A DNA stretch of 64,000 bases from Lacticaseibacillus baoqingensis (GCF_003946165.1 NZ_RHOI01000003.1:79433-143432); one strand, 5' to 3'; positions 33,996-42,122 are shown, counted from the stretch's first letter. Numbers and translations: made by a program. Notes: generated from the sequence alone by a model not told the origin.

Positions 33996-34622
33996 TTAAA
34001 CCAAGGCCGGACGGTATAAACTGACGACAACGCCTAACACCACGACGGCATCGAAATACATATCTGCCATACTGTCGTTTTCAGGATGCAAGCGGATGTG
34101 CCCGTCTTCTTTGTAAAAACGCTTGACGGTGGCTTCATTATCTTCGGTCATGGCCACCACGATCTGGCCGTTTTCCGCGGATTCTTGTTTCTTGACGATG
34201 ATCTGATCACCATTCAAGATTCCGATCTTGATCATGGAATTCCCTTGCACCCGCAACATGAACAGTTCATCGGCGTCATAGGCGAGATCATCTGGCACCG
34301 GGAAGTAATCTTCGATGTTTTCGATCGCGGTGATCGGCACCCCAGCGGCTACGGTCCCGACGATCGGGATGCCTTCATGCGTAATGCCGATGAAGTCGCG
34401 TCCAGCCGCGGTGATCTCTAATGTCCGCGGCTTAGCCGGGTCCTTGGCGATATAGCCTTCATCCAAAAGACGTTCAAGATAGGCCGCAACCGTACTGGAA
34501 CTGGATAACCCGACGGCGGCGCCGATCTCGCGCACGGTTGGCGGATAGCCGCGGGACTGAATCGATTCATGGATGGTATTGAGGATCTGTTTCCATCGTT
34601 TCTGACTGGCTTGAGTCGGCAT
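33996..34622 (-). CDS. lexA: LexA, SOS repressor
   Basis: A 208-residue SOS repressor. The N-terminal winged helix-turn-helix (about 1-65) is followed by the self-cleaving peptidase: cleavage site A93-G94 in VAAGVP, nucleophile S129 in GNSM and K167 in ATVKRF. I start at ATG 34622 with AAAGGA nine bases upstream; the ATG at 34631 overlaps that site. An SOS box lies in its promoter, so it is autoregulated. Confidence 0.97.
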   Translation of the reverse strand: MPTQASQKRWKQILNTIHESIQSRGYPPTVREIGAAVGLSSSSTVAAYLERLLDEGYIAKDPAKPRTLEITAAGRDFIGITHEGIPIVGTVAAGVPITAIENIEDYFPVPDDLAYDADELFMLRVQGNSMIKIGILNGDQIIVKKQESAENGQIVVAMTEDNEATVKRFYKEDGHIRLHPENDSMADMYFDAVVVLGVVVSLYRPALV

Positions 34623-34641
34623 GACGGCCATTCCTTTCTCA

Positions 34642-34678
34642 CGCCTAAAAATCCTTTAGGCGTCCGGTGTTACACCGG
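34642..34678 (-). promoter_or_regulatory. Double hairpin in the lexA leader
   Basis: CGCCTAAA faces TTTAGGCG (34642-34662) and CCGGTG faces CACCGG (34664-34678). Both lie in the untranslated leader just before the ribosome-binding site and could modulate translation or bind a regulator. Confidence 0.45.
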
Positions 34679-34705
34679 TTTCTATTTATATTTAGTCTAA
34701 CAGCA

Positions 34706-34719
34706 CGAACGCCTGTTTG
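34706..34719. promoter_or_regulatory. SOS box (LexA/DinR operator)
   Basis: CGAAC-GCCT-GTTTG matches the Firmicutes LexA box CGAAC-N4-GTTYG. On the minus strand it lies between TTGCAA and TAGACT spaced 17 bp, i.e. inside the lexA promoter. Confidence 0.85.
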
Positions 34720-34803
34720 CAACACTTAAGACGCGTTTTTATGCGCTTTGCTGCCGAAAAATAGCGGATCGCGGCCCCGCTCGCCAAAAATCTCTGCGCC
34801 GGC

Positions 34804-34850
34804 AAAAAAAACAGCAGGTTTGCCTCAAAATTCTGAGGCAAACCTGCTGA
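34804..34850 (-). terminator. Terminator of the murQ operon
   Basis: CAGCAGGTTTGCCTCA pairs with TGAGGCAAACCTGCTG, followed on the minus strand by eight T. Confidence 0.93.
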
Positions 34851-34855
34851 TGCTT

Positions 34856-35737
34856 TTAGATGATTTGGCCGACACGATTGTCATTGGTGGCCAACAAGGC
34901 TTGGGCTTGCTTTAAATCCACTTGCCGCCGGTGCATCACGATGGCTGCCGGCACGTTATTGTCGGCTTGAGCCAACAGCGCCGTCGCTGCTTGGGCATCG
35001 ATTTGCAAGACTTGTTGCAAGATCCCGATCGCCCGGTGGACCAGTTTTTCATTCGTCGGCTGGACATTGATCATCAAATTCTCATAGACATAACCCATCT
35101 TGATCATCACGCCAGTCGAGATCGTGTTCAACACCAGCTTTTGTGCCGTGCCGGATTTCATCCGCGTCGAGCCGGTCACCACTTCAGGGCCTACCACTGG
35201 ACTGATGGCGATTTGGGCAATATGCATCATGTCGTTATCGGCATTGCACGTCAATGACACGGTCAAAGCGCCAACGGTATTGGCATATTCCAAAGCCCCG
35301 ATCGTATAAGGCGTGCGGCCGCTGGCAGCAATGCCGATCACAACATCCAAAGCCGTCAACGCATGGGCTTTGAGGTCATTGATCGCCAGTGCTTTAGAAT
35401 CCTCTGCGCCTTCAACCGCCTTGAACATCGCGTCTTGACCGCCTGCCAATAAGCCAAACGCCCGCGTTGGCGGCACACTGTAAGTCGGGGTCAATTCAAT
35501 GGCATCAAGGGCCCCCAGCCGCCCAGAAGTGCCTGCCCCCATATAAATGATGCGCCCGCCTTGGCGAAAGCGGTCGGCGATCGCGTCGATCGCTTGGCCG
35601 ATCTGAGTATTTTGCGTGGCGACGGCAGCCGCCACTTTCGCATCTTCTTGATTGATCAAAGCGGCGATCCCGCTGCCATCGAGTTGATCGATGTGCATGG
35701 TTTGCGGATTGCGCGCTTCTGTCGTTAATTGAGCCAA
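34856..35737 (-). CDS. murQ: N-acetylmuramic acid 6-phosphate etherase
   Basis: Cleaves the lactyl ether of MurNAc-6-phosphate to GlcNAc-6-phosphate and D-lactate, in cell-wall sugar recovery. The 293-residue SIS-domain protein shows the family start LTTEARNP, the phosphate loop YMGAGTSGRLG, DAIELTPTY, and the C-terminal TGSTRMKSGTAQK. I prefer TTG 35737 with AAGTAGGTGG upstream; GTG 35746 is the alternative. It is the last gene of an operon with RpiR and PTS genes, which suggests MurNAc or a MurNAc-containing sugar as substrate. Confidence 0.95.
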   Translation of the reverse strand: MAQLTTEARNPQTMHIDQLDGSGIAALINQEDAKVAAAVATQNTQIGQAIDAIADRFRQGGRIIYMGAGTSGRLGALDAIELTPTYSVPPTRAFGLLAGGQDAMFKAVEGAEDSKALAINDLKAHALTALDVVIGIAASGRTPYTIGALEYANTVGALTVSLTCNADNDMMHIAQIAISPVVGPEVVTGSTRMKSGTAQKLVLNTISTGVMIKMGYVYENLMINVQPTNEKLVHRAIGILQQVLQIDAQAATALLAQADNNVPAAIVMHRRQVDLKQAQALLATNDNRVGQII

Positions 35738-35746
35738 GTCTGCCAC

Positions 35747-36562
35747 CTACTTTCGATTATCTGTTGCTTTCAATTGCGACACCAGCCGGTTAGAGTCGAC
35801 GATCGTCGCTTGCATCGCCGGCAGCTGGTCTTTGACGATCCCGGCAAACAACATGTCGCACACCAACATCGTATGCGCCCGCGAAGCCACTGCCGCCAAG
35901 CGCACCAAATGCTCCGTTTGCGGGATCTGCAACCAAGTATCAGAAACTTTTGCCAGCGGCGAGGACGAGTCGCTGCAAATACTGATCACTGGCGTGTGGC
36001 GTTGATGCGCCGATTCTGCGCCGATCGTCACTTCGCGCGTCAACCCGGAATAAGACAAGGCCAACACCACGTCATCCGGCCCGCTTTGCAAGGAAAACTC
36101 CAAGTTCATATGCGCATCGGTTTCATAAAAAGTCGTCAACCCATAGCGATTGAGGCGATGATACAAGTCATACGCGATCAACCCGCTGGTGCCCACGCCT
36201 AAAATGAAGATCCGCTGGGCGTGTTGCAACTGCGCATAAGCCTGCTCGAGTTGGGCGGCGTCCAAAGTTTCTTTGAGGCTTTCGGTGGCATCGCGGTACA
36301 ATTGTAAGACCTTATTTTCGATGCTGGTGCCAGTATCTGCAGGCGCCAACGCTAATTCCACGGTGTGTTCGTCATGTTGGATCTGCTGTGCCAGGTACAC
36401 CCGCATTTCGTCCATCCCTGAATACCCTAAAAATTGGGCGAAGCGAATGATCGTGGCGGCTGACGCGCCGACTTTGGCTTCCAATTCATGGCTGGACGTA
36501 TCGATGAATGCTTCAGGATGCGCCCGCATGAAATCGGCGATCTGTTGTTGTTTGCGGCTCAT
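35747..36562 (-). CDS. RpiR-family transcriptional regulator with SIS domain
   Basis: A 271-residue regulator: helix-turn-helix (about 1-75) and a sugar-phosphate-binding SIS domain with ILGVGTSGLIAYDLY. It probably senses MurNAc-6-P and controls the PTS-murQ genes. The annotated ATG has no ribosome-binding site. The frame stays open 13 codons upstream (…DRIQQQYRDMSRKQQQ), which looks like the missing first helix of the family. It reaches GAGGAC, but has no ATG, GTG or TTG there, only ATC at 36598. A rare start codon is possible. Confidence 0.85.
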   Translation of the reverse strand: MSRKQQQIADFMRAHPEAFIDTSSHELEAKVGASAATIIRFAQFLGYSGMDEMRVYLAQQIQHDEHTVELALAPADTGTSIENKVLQLYRDATESLKETLDAAQLEQAYAQLQHAQRIFILGVGTSGLIAYDLYHRLNRYGLTTFYETDAHMNLEFSLQSGPDDVVLALSYSGLTREVTIGAESAHQRHTPVISICSDSSSPLAKVSDTWLQIPQTEHLVRLAAVASRAHTMLVCDMLFAGIVKDQLPAMQATIVDSNRLVSQLKATDNRK

Positions 36563-36612
36563 GTCGCGGTATTGTTGTTGGATCCGATCAAAAAGGATAA
36601 GTCCTCACCCGC

Positions 36613-37089
36613 TTACTTCAACATCGTGGTGATGTCGGCATCACTTTCAGTTGGTACCATTTGCGCGGTGACCTTCACGCCAGCAGCGATCATCGCTTTG
36701 ATATCGGCCACATCGGCATCATTGAGATACACCGACGGCTTGATCTGCTTAGCGTCATCATGCGGCGCCACATTGCCGATATTGACGGTGGTGAGCTTCA
36801 CGCCGCCATCCACCAACGCGCGCATATCTTGGATCGTTTTGGTCAACAAGAAAACGCGCTCATCCGCATATTTGCCATCGGTCAACGTGATCAAAGCGCG
36901 CCGCACCGATGCGATCACCAGCTTCACCCCTGTGGGCCGGGCTAATTTTAACGCCCCGATCTGCATGTCATCGTGCACTGCGGCATCATTGACGACTGCG
37001 ATCCGCTGGGCATTGGTGATACGCGTCCACACCGCTGCCACTTGGCCATGGATCAGCCGTTCATCTACTCGAGCATGAATAATAGCCAT
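36613..37089 (-). CDS. PTS system mannose/fructose/sorbose-family IIB component
   Basis: A 158-residue EIIB protein that passes phosphate from EIIA to the sugar. The phospho-acceptor H14 is in RVDERLIHGQV. Ribosome-binding site GGAGGGAA precedes ATG. It is third in the IIC-IID-IIB order and is followed by RpiR and murQ. No EIIA gene is present in the cluster, so it must use an EIIA encoded elsewhere. Confidence 0.92.
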   Translation of the reverse strand: MAIIHARVDERLIHGQVAAVWTRITNAQRIAVVNDAAVHDDMQIGALKLARPTGVKLVIASVRRALITLTDGKYADERVFLLTKTIQDMRALVDGGVKLTTVNIGNVAPHDDAKQIKPSVYLNDADVADIKAMIAAGVKVTAQMVPTESDADITTMLK

Positions 37090-37099
37090 GATTCCCTCC

Positions 37100-37915
37100 T
37101 TAGAATAAGCCGCCGAGCCAGCCGAAGATCCCGCTGAGATTGCCTAAAACCATCCCTAAAGCGATCAAGACAAAAATCAGCTTCGTTGAATTCATCGACT
37201 TCTTACCCAATAGCCAATATGACAGCAAGACGATCGCCAAAGGCAAAAGCCCAGGCAAGATCTGGTTCAACATGTCTTGCGCGTTCAAGGTGACCTTGCC
37301 CATCTTGTACTTCAGATCCAAGGTGTACGTGATCACAGACGGGATCAACGCCCCGACCACAGTCAGCCCAAGGATCGACGCGGCATTGGTCAACAACTTC
37401 ATTTGCGTGGCAAATTCAGTGGCTAACTTCGCCCCTTGCACATACCCGACGGTAGTGAACCACCGGCGCAGCCACAACAGCAAGATCCCGCCGACGATCG
37501 GCAGCAACAGCCCGACTGCAGAACCGGAAAGCGCCATATAAGCGGAGATCGAAAAGACGATGGTCCGATAGATCGCCAGGAATAAGGTATCGCCGACCCC
37601 CGCCAGCGGCCCCATCAACCCGGTTTTCAACCCGACGATGGCTTCTTCATCTTGCATCCCGGTTTGCTCTTCGATCCCAATATCCGCCCCGATGATCAAA
37701 TGCGACATCGGCTGGCTGGTGTTGAAATAGCCTAAGTGGGTCTGCAAGGCCTTTTTCATTTCTTCAGGCTTATCTTTGTACAACTTCTTCAAGACCGGCA
37801 TCATCACCCAAGAGTAGCCTAACCCTTGCATCCGTTCATAGTTCCAGCCCCATTGCAGGCCGAAAATATTGCGCCAATATACTTTGCTGATGTCGCGTTT
37901 GTCTAGCTTAGTCAT
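37100..37915 (-). CDS. PTS system mannose-family IID component
   Basis: A 271-residue membrane protein forming the translocation channel with IIC. Typical are FGLQWGWNYERMQGLGY, the conserved LMGPLAGVGDTLF, and a C-terminal membrane segment. I start at ATG 37915 with GAGGAGGTCGAG; the longer frame to 38029 would lie inside IIC. The start overlaps the IIC stop by eight bases, so translation is probably coupled. Confidence 0.94.
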   Translation of the reverse strand: MTKLDKRDISKVYWRNIFGLQWGWNYERMQGLGYSWVMMPVLKKLYKDKPEEMKKALQTHLGYFNTSQPMSHLIIGADIGIEEQTGMQDEEAIVGLKTGLMGPLAGVGDTLFLAIYRTIVFSISAYMALSGSAVGLLLPIVGGILLLWLRRWFTTVGYVQGAKLATEFATQMKLLTNAASILGLTVVGALIPSVITYTLDLKYKMGKVTLNAQDMLNQILPGLLPLAIVLLSYWLLGKKSMNSTKLIFVLIALGMVLGNLSGIFGWLGGLF

Positions 37916-38750
37916 TGATCTCGACCTCCTCGTCTGCATACAGATCTTCATGGGCCACTGGCGCGCCTGGTGTCGGTGCCGGCGTTGGCGCAGCAGCTGG
38001 CGCTGGTTGGGCGTTGCCTTTTTCAGCAAACATCATGTATAACCCTGCCATGGCCAACCCGATCAAAGCGACGCCTAAAATCGTGATGGACTTGGAGAAG
38101 TATGCCATGAAGGTAAAGCCAATGATGAAAAATGGCCAAAACGATTTCAATGGCAGATACCGCATCAAGATCGCGATCCCCATTGCCGGTAAGATCATGC
38201 CGGCCGCCTTCAGCCCGGACATGAACCATTGCGGGATGAATTGGTTGATGGCATTGACCACGGTTTGGCCAAAGACCAGCCCAACGACGACTGGGATCAC
38301 CCGCGACAAGATCCACGGGATCATGCCCCAGACGTTTTGCCGCTCGACGCCTTTGTAATTGCCTTGCGCAGCGAAGCGATCCGCGCGGTGTTGGAAGAAC
38401 ATGTTCGCCATCCGCGCCAAAATATCCAGCTGCGTCAACAGCAAGCCGATTGGCACCGCCAGGCCGATGCCGTATTCAGCCCCTTTGCCGGCAATGATCG
38501 CATAAGCAGTCCCCATGATCGAGCCGGTCAAAAAGTCTGGCACCGTCGCGCCGCCATAAGTGGCCACCCCTAACGTCATCAACTGCAAGGTCGCCCCGAC
38601 GATCAAGCCGGTTTTGAGATCTCCCATGATCAAGCCTGTCACCGCACCGCCGAAGATTGGGGAATAAGGGCCGATTTGAATCGAGATCTGATCCAACACG
38701 GCGATCGCGACATACAAGCTCAATGCAAAAATCACGACTAATGAGACCAT
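37908..38750 (-). CDS. PTS system mannose-family IIC component
   Basis: A 280-residue permease with the family features ATLQLMTLGVATYGGATVPD and about seven spans. The C-terminal tail of about 40 residues is unusual: rich in Pro and Ala (APTPAPTPGAP) and acidic (YADEEVEIND). Ribosome-binding site AGGAGG. It is the first gene of the operon and is preceded by a promoter with a cre-like site. Confidence 0.93.
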   Translation of the reverse strand: MVSLVVIFALSLYVAIAVLDQISIQIGPYSPIFGGAVTGLIMGDLKTGLIVGATLQLMTLGVATYGGATVPDFLTGSIMGTAYAIIAGKGAEYGIGLAVPIGLLLTQLDILARMANMFFQHRADRFAAQGNYKGVERQNVWGMIPWILSRVIPVVVGLVFGQTVVNAINQFIPQWFMSGLKAAGMILPAMGIAILMRYLPLKSFWPFFIIGFTFMAYFSKSITILGVALIGLAMAGLYMMFAEKGNAQPAPAAAPTPAPTPGAPVAHEDLYADEEVEIND

Positions 38751-38786
38751 GATAAGTCCTCCTAAATAATTTTTGAGTACACCGAT

Positions 38787-38815
38787 AGTGTAATTGAAAG
38801 CGATTCACTTTGCAA
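38787..38815 (-). promoter_or_regulatory. Promoter of the PTS-rpiR-murQ operon with cre-like site
   Basis: On the minus strand TTGCAA and TACACT are 17 bp apart. In the spacer the plus strand reads TGAAAGCGATTCAC (38795-38808), which matches the CcpA site TGWAANCGNTNWCA in the left and central part but not in the last three bases. Catabolite repression is therefore only suggested. Confidence 0.4.
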
Positions 38816-39046
38816 CGGTTTTGCGTAACAAAAATCATTTACAGACATTAACGTAATCACATTTCAAATTAGCCTATACCAATGTTCGCTATTCTCACAT
38901 CATCCCTTGCCATCGTGCATTTACTGACGAGATTCACACCTAGTCCAAATGATTATTTTATATTTACCCCCAGGCGCAATGCGTCCAGGCGATGCCGCCA
39001 GCATCAATGGCCAAGCCGGGCCGGCGCGGTTGTTATTTTTGGCGCC
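38816..39046. other. Intergenic region between the PTS operon and a small membrane gene
   Basis: About 230 bp with no convincing gene. A 106-codon plus-strand ORF from 38882 overlaps a terminator and the gene on the other strand and lacks a ribosome-binding site. Confidence 0.5.
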
Positions 39047-39101
39047 AAAAAAAACGCCTTGAACCCGCGATCTGCAAAAACAAATCGTGGTCCAAGGCGC
39101 C
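39047..39101 (-). terminator. Terminator of the 65-residue membrane protein gene
   Basis: On the minus strand GGCGCCTTG and CAAGGCGTT pair, with an inner arm CCACGAT..ATCGCGG, followed by eight T. It belongs to the same sequence type as the hairpins at 11421 and 46013. Confidence 0.85.
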
Positions 39102-39132
39102 GTGTCATGGGCGAATTCAGCCCAGTGTTTGG

Positions 39133-39330
39133 TTACATGCGGTGGGTGACGGGAATGTGTTTCAATTGCCGCCGATCACACTTGTTGCGCGTCATGGCGT
39201 AAAACACGCCAAGATGCACGTCGACTGCTAATAATAAAATTCCCAGTGTGGCTAGATGTGTCAACATCAACACCACAGTCAACACCACTAGGACCCGTAA
39301 ACTCCACTTCATAATATCGATTGATGCCAT
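39133..39330 (-). CDS. Small membrane protein, 65 residues
   Basis: Not recognised. It starts MASIDIMKWSLRVLVVLTVV, has two hydrophobic segments (about 8-25 and 28-44) and ends with a basic His/Arg-rich tail. I start at ATG 39330 with GGAAGGGAG seven bases upstream; ATG 39339 lies inside that site. A strong terminator follows. Both support a real gene despite the small size. It is divergent from the AI-2E family gene. Confidence 0.6.
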   Translation of the reverse strand: MASIDIMKWSLRVLVVLTVVLMLTHLATLGILLLAVDVHLGVFYAMTRNKCDRRQLKHIPVTHRM

Positions 39331-39584
39331 TGATGACACTCCCTTCCACCGGACTCGGTTAACTATGACCCTTAGTATACAGGAATTTTCCGGTTTGTAA
39401 AGCCAAATTATACATTAATTTTACATTCGAGGCCTTTGTATCGGCGTTTACTAAAATGATAAATTTAGACAGCGCTTACATCAATTTGAATGTAAACATT
39501 GTCATTACATAACACCCACATAAGGAAATTCGCATATTGAGACCGGTTTAGGTATGATAAAGAAGTAAAGATAAGGAGGCCTGT

Positions 39585-40715
39585 ATGGAGAAAAAAGCGT
39601 CTTGGTTCTACCGTCGCTTCTTAAATAGTAAGTTCACCACTGCGATCCTCAACTTACTGTTGGTCTTACTGGTCGTGTGGGTATTCACTAAGATCGCCTG
39701 GGTCTTTGAACCGGTCATGGCGTTTTTGCGCGTGGTTGCACCGCCTTTTATCTTCGCGGGTGTTTTATTTTACCTATTGAACCCCTTGGTGATCCGCCTA
39801 ACGCGCTTTGGTGTAAAGCGCGTGTGGGCGATCGCCATCGTGTTGCTGGCGGTGTTGGCCCTATTGATCATCGCGGTGTTGAAGTTTGTCCCGACGGTCG
39901 AGCGCCAGTTTACGAATATTTTACAATCGTATCCGACTTACTGGCATGACTTCACCACTTGGCTGATCGATTTGAATGATCATCAAGACTTGATCTCGCA
40001 GCGTGATCTTGAACAGATCGGCAATGAGTTGATGACGGCGATCAATGATAAAAGAGGCACGCTTGCCGCCAGCACCGTCGCCCAACTGCAAAATCTCGTC
40101 GGTATTGTCGGCAACGTGGTGGTCACCGTAGCGACCGCGCCGATCATCTTGTTTTTTATGCTTAAAGATGGCGACGAATTTGCGCCGAAGCTCGTGGCGT
40201 TGTTTCCAGTCAAGTTGCGGGCCAGTATCCATCAAATGCTGCATGAAATGAATGCCAAAGTCGGCTCTTATGTTCAAGGCCAGCTGACTGTCGCCATGGC
40301 AGTGGCGCTCATTTTCATGGTGGGCTACTCGCTGATCGGGTTGCGCTTTGCCTTGGTTTTAGGCCTGATCGCCGGCCCGCTGAATCTGATCCCTTATTTT
40401 GGGTCAGCCCTGGCAATGGTGCCGGCGCTGATCGTCGGGGCGGTCACCAGTCCCAAAATGCTGATCGCGGTGATCATCACCTTTTTTGTCGAATGGTTGT
40501 TAGAGACGCAATTGATCTCGCCACTGGTGATGGGCTCTAAACTGGCCATGCACCCGATCACGATCGTCATCGTGTTGTTGACTGCAGGCAATCTTTTCGG
40601 TTTAGCCGGAGTGATCTTAGGCATCCCCGGGTTTGCCGTGATCAAGATCGTCGTCACGCGCTTTTTCAGCTGGTACCAACAGGTGTCCGGCCTCTATGAA
40701 GAAACAAAGGAGTAA
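39585..40715 (+). CDS. AI-2E family transporter
   Basis: A 376-residue integral membrane protein of the AI-2E/YdbI/TqsA family. It has about eight spans, a soluble segment in the middle (around 95-155), and the conserved LNLIPYFGSALAMVPALIVG and PLVMGSKLAMHPITIV. Members export small molecules or act as sodium/proton antiporters; the substrate is unknown. Ribosome-binding site AAGGAGG. The next gene starts five bases after the stop. Confidence 0.92.
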   Translation: MEKKASWFYRRFLNSKFTTAILNLLLVLLVVWVFTKIAWVFEPVMAFLRVVAPPFIFAGVLFYLLNPLVIRLTRFGVKRVWAIAIVLLAVLALLIIAVLKFVPTVERQFTNILQSYPTYWHDFTTWLIDLNDHQDLISQRDLEQIGNELMTAINDKRGTLAASTVAQLQNLVGIVGNVVVTVATAPIILFFMLKDGDEFAPKLVALFPVKLRASIHQMLHEMNAKVGSYVQGQLTVAMAVALIFMVGYSLIGLRFALVLGLIAGPLNLIPYFGSALAMVPALIVGAVTSPKMLIAVIITFFVEWLLETQLISPLVMGSKLAMHPITIVIVLLTAGNLFGLAGVILGIPGFAVIKIVVTRFFSWYQQVSGLYEETKE

Positions 40716-40719
40716 CTTA

Positions 40720-41193
40720 ATGCTCAATACAATTTTGATCCCTTTAGATGTCGCTTTCTTAGCTTACGGCGGGTACTTGCTGTATCGCCATAGTCAAATC
40801 GACATCCATGCCGGTTATGCCACCTTCCAAGTTTTCTTTGCGGCGGTGCTCGCCATGTGGTTTGTGACGGCTGGCATCAGCAACCTGCCTTACATTATCT
40901 TAATGGCGACATTCATCACCTTAGTGGTGCTTTCTGGTGCCAGTGGGCTGACGCCCACTCGCGTCATCGCCACAGGCGTCTTTTCACGGGTGATCCCGTA
41001 TACCAAGCTGGCAGGCATCACATTGACCCCGCTGTCATTGCCCAATGGCCGGCAATTAGTGATCGCGATTTTCAACCTCAAGCCGCGCCGCTTTGTGCGC
41101 TTGACCTTCCGCAGCGATCTGGAAAGCCTGATCCAAACCATTCGTCCACGCTTGCCAGAAGACGTCGCGATCACGATCCAACACGTGCAATAA
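40720..41193 (+). CDS. Membrane protein, 157 residues
   Basis: Three N-terminal membrane helices (about 1-85) are followed by a soluble domain that reads like a bacterial PH-like or DUF5673-type module (TRVIATGVFSRVIPYTKLAGI). I start at ATG 40720, with AAAGGAG upstream inside the end of the preceding gene. It forms an operon with the AI-2E-family gene and ends at a strong terminator. Function unknown. Confidence 0.75.
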   Translation: MLNTILIPLDVAFLAYGGYLLYRHSQIDIHAGYATFQVFFAAVLAMWFVTAGISNLPYIILMATFITLVVLSGASGLTPTRVIATGVFSRVIPYTKLAGITLTPLSLPNGRQLVIAIFNLKPRRFVRLTFRSDLESLIQTIRPRLPEDVAITIQHVQ

Positions 41194-41205
41194 CTCGCAG
41201 CAAAC

Positions 41206-41247
41206 AAAACGGCGGCAAAACCAATTTAATGGTTTTGCCGCCGTTTG
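41206..41247. terminator. Bidirectional-type terminator
   Basis: AAAACGGCGGCAAAACCA pairs with TGGTTTTGCCGCCGTTT around six bases. Confidence 0.88.
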
Positions 41248-41250
41248 CTT

Positions 41251-41492
41251 GGGTAAACGCGCTTTCCAAGGCAACGGGGGTGCGTGCTAATCGCTCGCGT
41301 CGTCCGCCGGCTGCGCCGACTGCCGCCACGCCCTATTAGCCCAACCCCCTAAGTGCGCCTTGGGTCACGCTCTGACTAAACGCGCTCCTAATCGCAGCGG
41401 GGTCGCAGGTAAGGCAGCCCGGTCACGTCGCGTGCCGCGACGCACCCAGGCTGCCTTACCTACACCCCTAAAAGCGCGATTAGTCACGCTCT
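41251..41492 (-). repeat. Two tandem extragenic palindromic units
   Basis: Units at 41251-41373 and 41376-41492. On the minus strand each begins AGAGCGTGAC and ends AGCGCGTTTA. Each folds into one long imperfect hairpin: GGTAAGGCAGCC faces GGCTGCCTTACC in the second, CCAAGGC..GCCTTGG with GGGGGT..ACCCCC in the first. The core of the second is almost identical to unit 2 at 13463-13578. Confidence 0.85.
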
Positions 41493-41500
41493 CACGACAA

Positions 41501-41812
41501 AGACACGTCCAGTGTGTGCTGACGTGTCTCGGGCGATTCCTTTAGGTGCAAGGCGCGGTTGCCGGACCGCGGTTTGTTGGGATACGATGCCTGAGTTTGC
41601 GCTCAGGGCTTGGCCGTTTTGACCTCTTGGCAGGTTTGATCCTGCTTTGAGGGTGGTACGCCAGTGTCTCGCCCTTGCCCGAGTCTTTCCAGGCCATCTT
41701 CGGGATGTACCCCTTAGCGTGTGTGAGGCCCAGGTTGCCCCGGCTGGCTGCCCCACCGTTGATGTCTGGGAAAACTTATGGAGTGCGCACCACCATACCC
41801 AGCCACATGATC
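41501..41812 (-). ncRNA. Candidate structured non-coding RNA
   Basis: About 310 bp without a plausible gene but rich in short perfect hairpins: 41501-41529 (AGACACGTC), 41554-41571, 41590-41607, and a two-step stem at 41623-41652. There is also a long-range pairing of 41528-41534 with 41677-41683. A good minus-strand promoter precedes it. No known RNA family was recognised. Confidence 0.45.
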
Positions 41813-41818
41813 GTGATC

Positions 41819-41847
41819 AAGATACCACGCTTTGCCGTTAATGTAAA
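41819..41847 (-). promoter_or_regulatory. Promoter reading into the candidate RNA
   Basis: On the minus strand TTTACA and TATCTT are separated by 17 bp. No coding gene lies downstream until the next operon end. Confidence 0.5.
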
Positions 41848-41967
41848 CCCTTTCGCAAAACTTTTTTAACCGCTAATCCCACTGCCTGGAGAATATAAAT
41901 AAATCGTTAGACTTAGCGGGTTTCGTCACGATTCAGACCAGTTAATAAAAGGATCATTCGATATATC

Positions 41968-41996
41968 TTGACACCATTATTTACTGATTATATATG
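41968..41996 (+). promoter_or_regulatory. Strong promoter with no gene behind it
   Basis: TTGACA and TATATG with 17 bp spacing. Transcription would start near 42003 and meet a T-run at 42060-42065, giving a possible small RNA of about 60 bases. The only downstream gene is on the opposite strand. Confidence 0.5.
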
Positions 41997-42070
41997 CTGC
42001 GTTTTCTTCCAGCAGCAGGTACCCTCATTTGCCGCTGGCGGTTGCTCATTGGCACACGTTTTTTCACCGC

Positions 42071-42112
42071 AAAAAAAAGTTGGCGACGACTGGTTCAGCC
42101 GCCTCCAACTTT
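42071..42112 (-). terminator. Terminator of the 117-residue membrane protein gene
   Basis: On the minus strand AAAGTTGGAGGCG faces CGTCGCCAACTTT and is followed by eight T. Confidence 0.85.
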
Positions 42113-42122
42113 AATGTTCGCT

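Noticed and set aside
38882..39202. 106-codon plus-strand ORF
   Set aside because: It overlaps a terminator and the better-supported small membrane gene on the other strand; no ribosome-binding site.
41647..41690. AGGGTGGTACGCC, similar to the T-box antiterminator AGGGTGGTACCGCG
   Set aside because: The match breaks in the essential CCGCG part. No terminator with T-run and no downstream aminoacyl-tRNA or amino-acid gene follows on the plus strand.
41484..41841. Short ORFs in the non-coding region near 41.5 kb
   Set aside because: Arg/Pro-rich translations typical of GC-rich non-coding DNA, crossing hairpins, without start signals.
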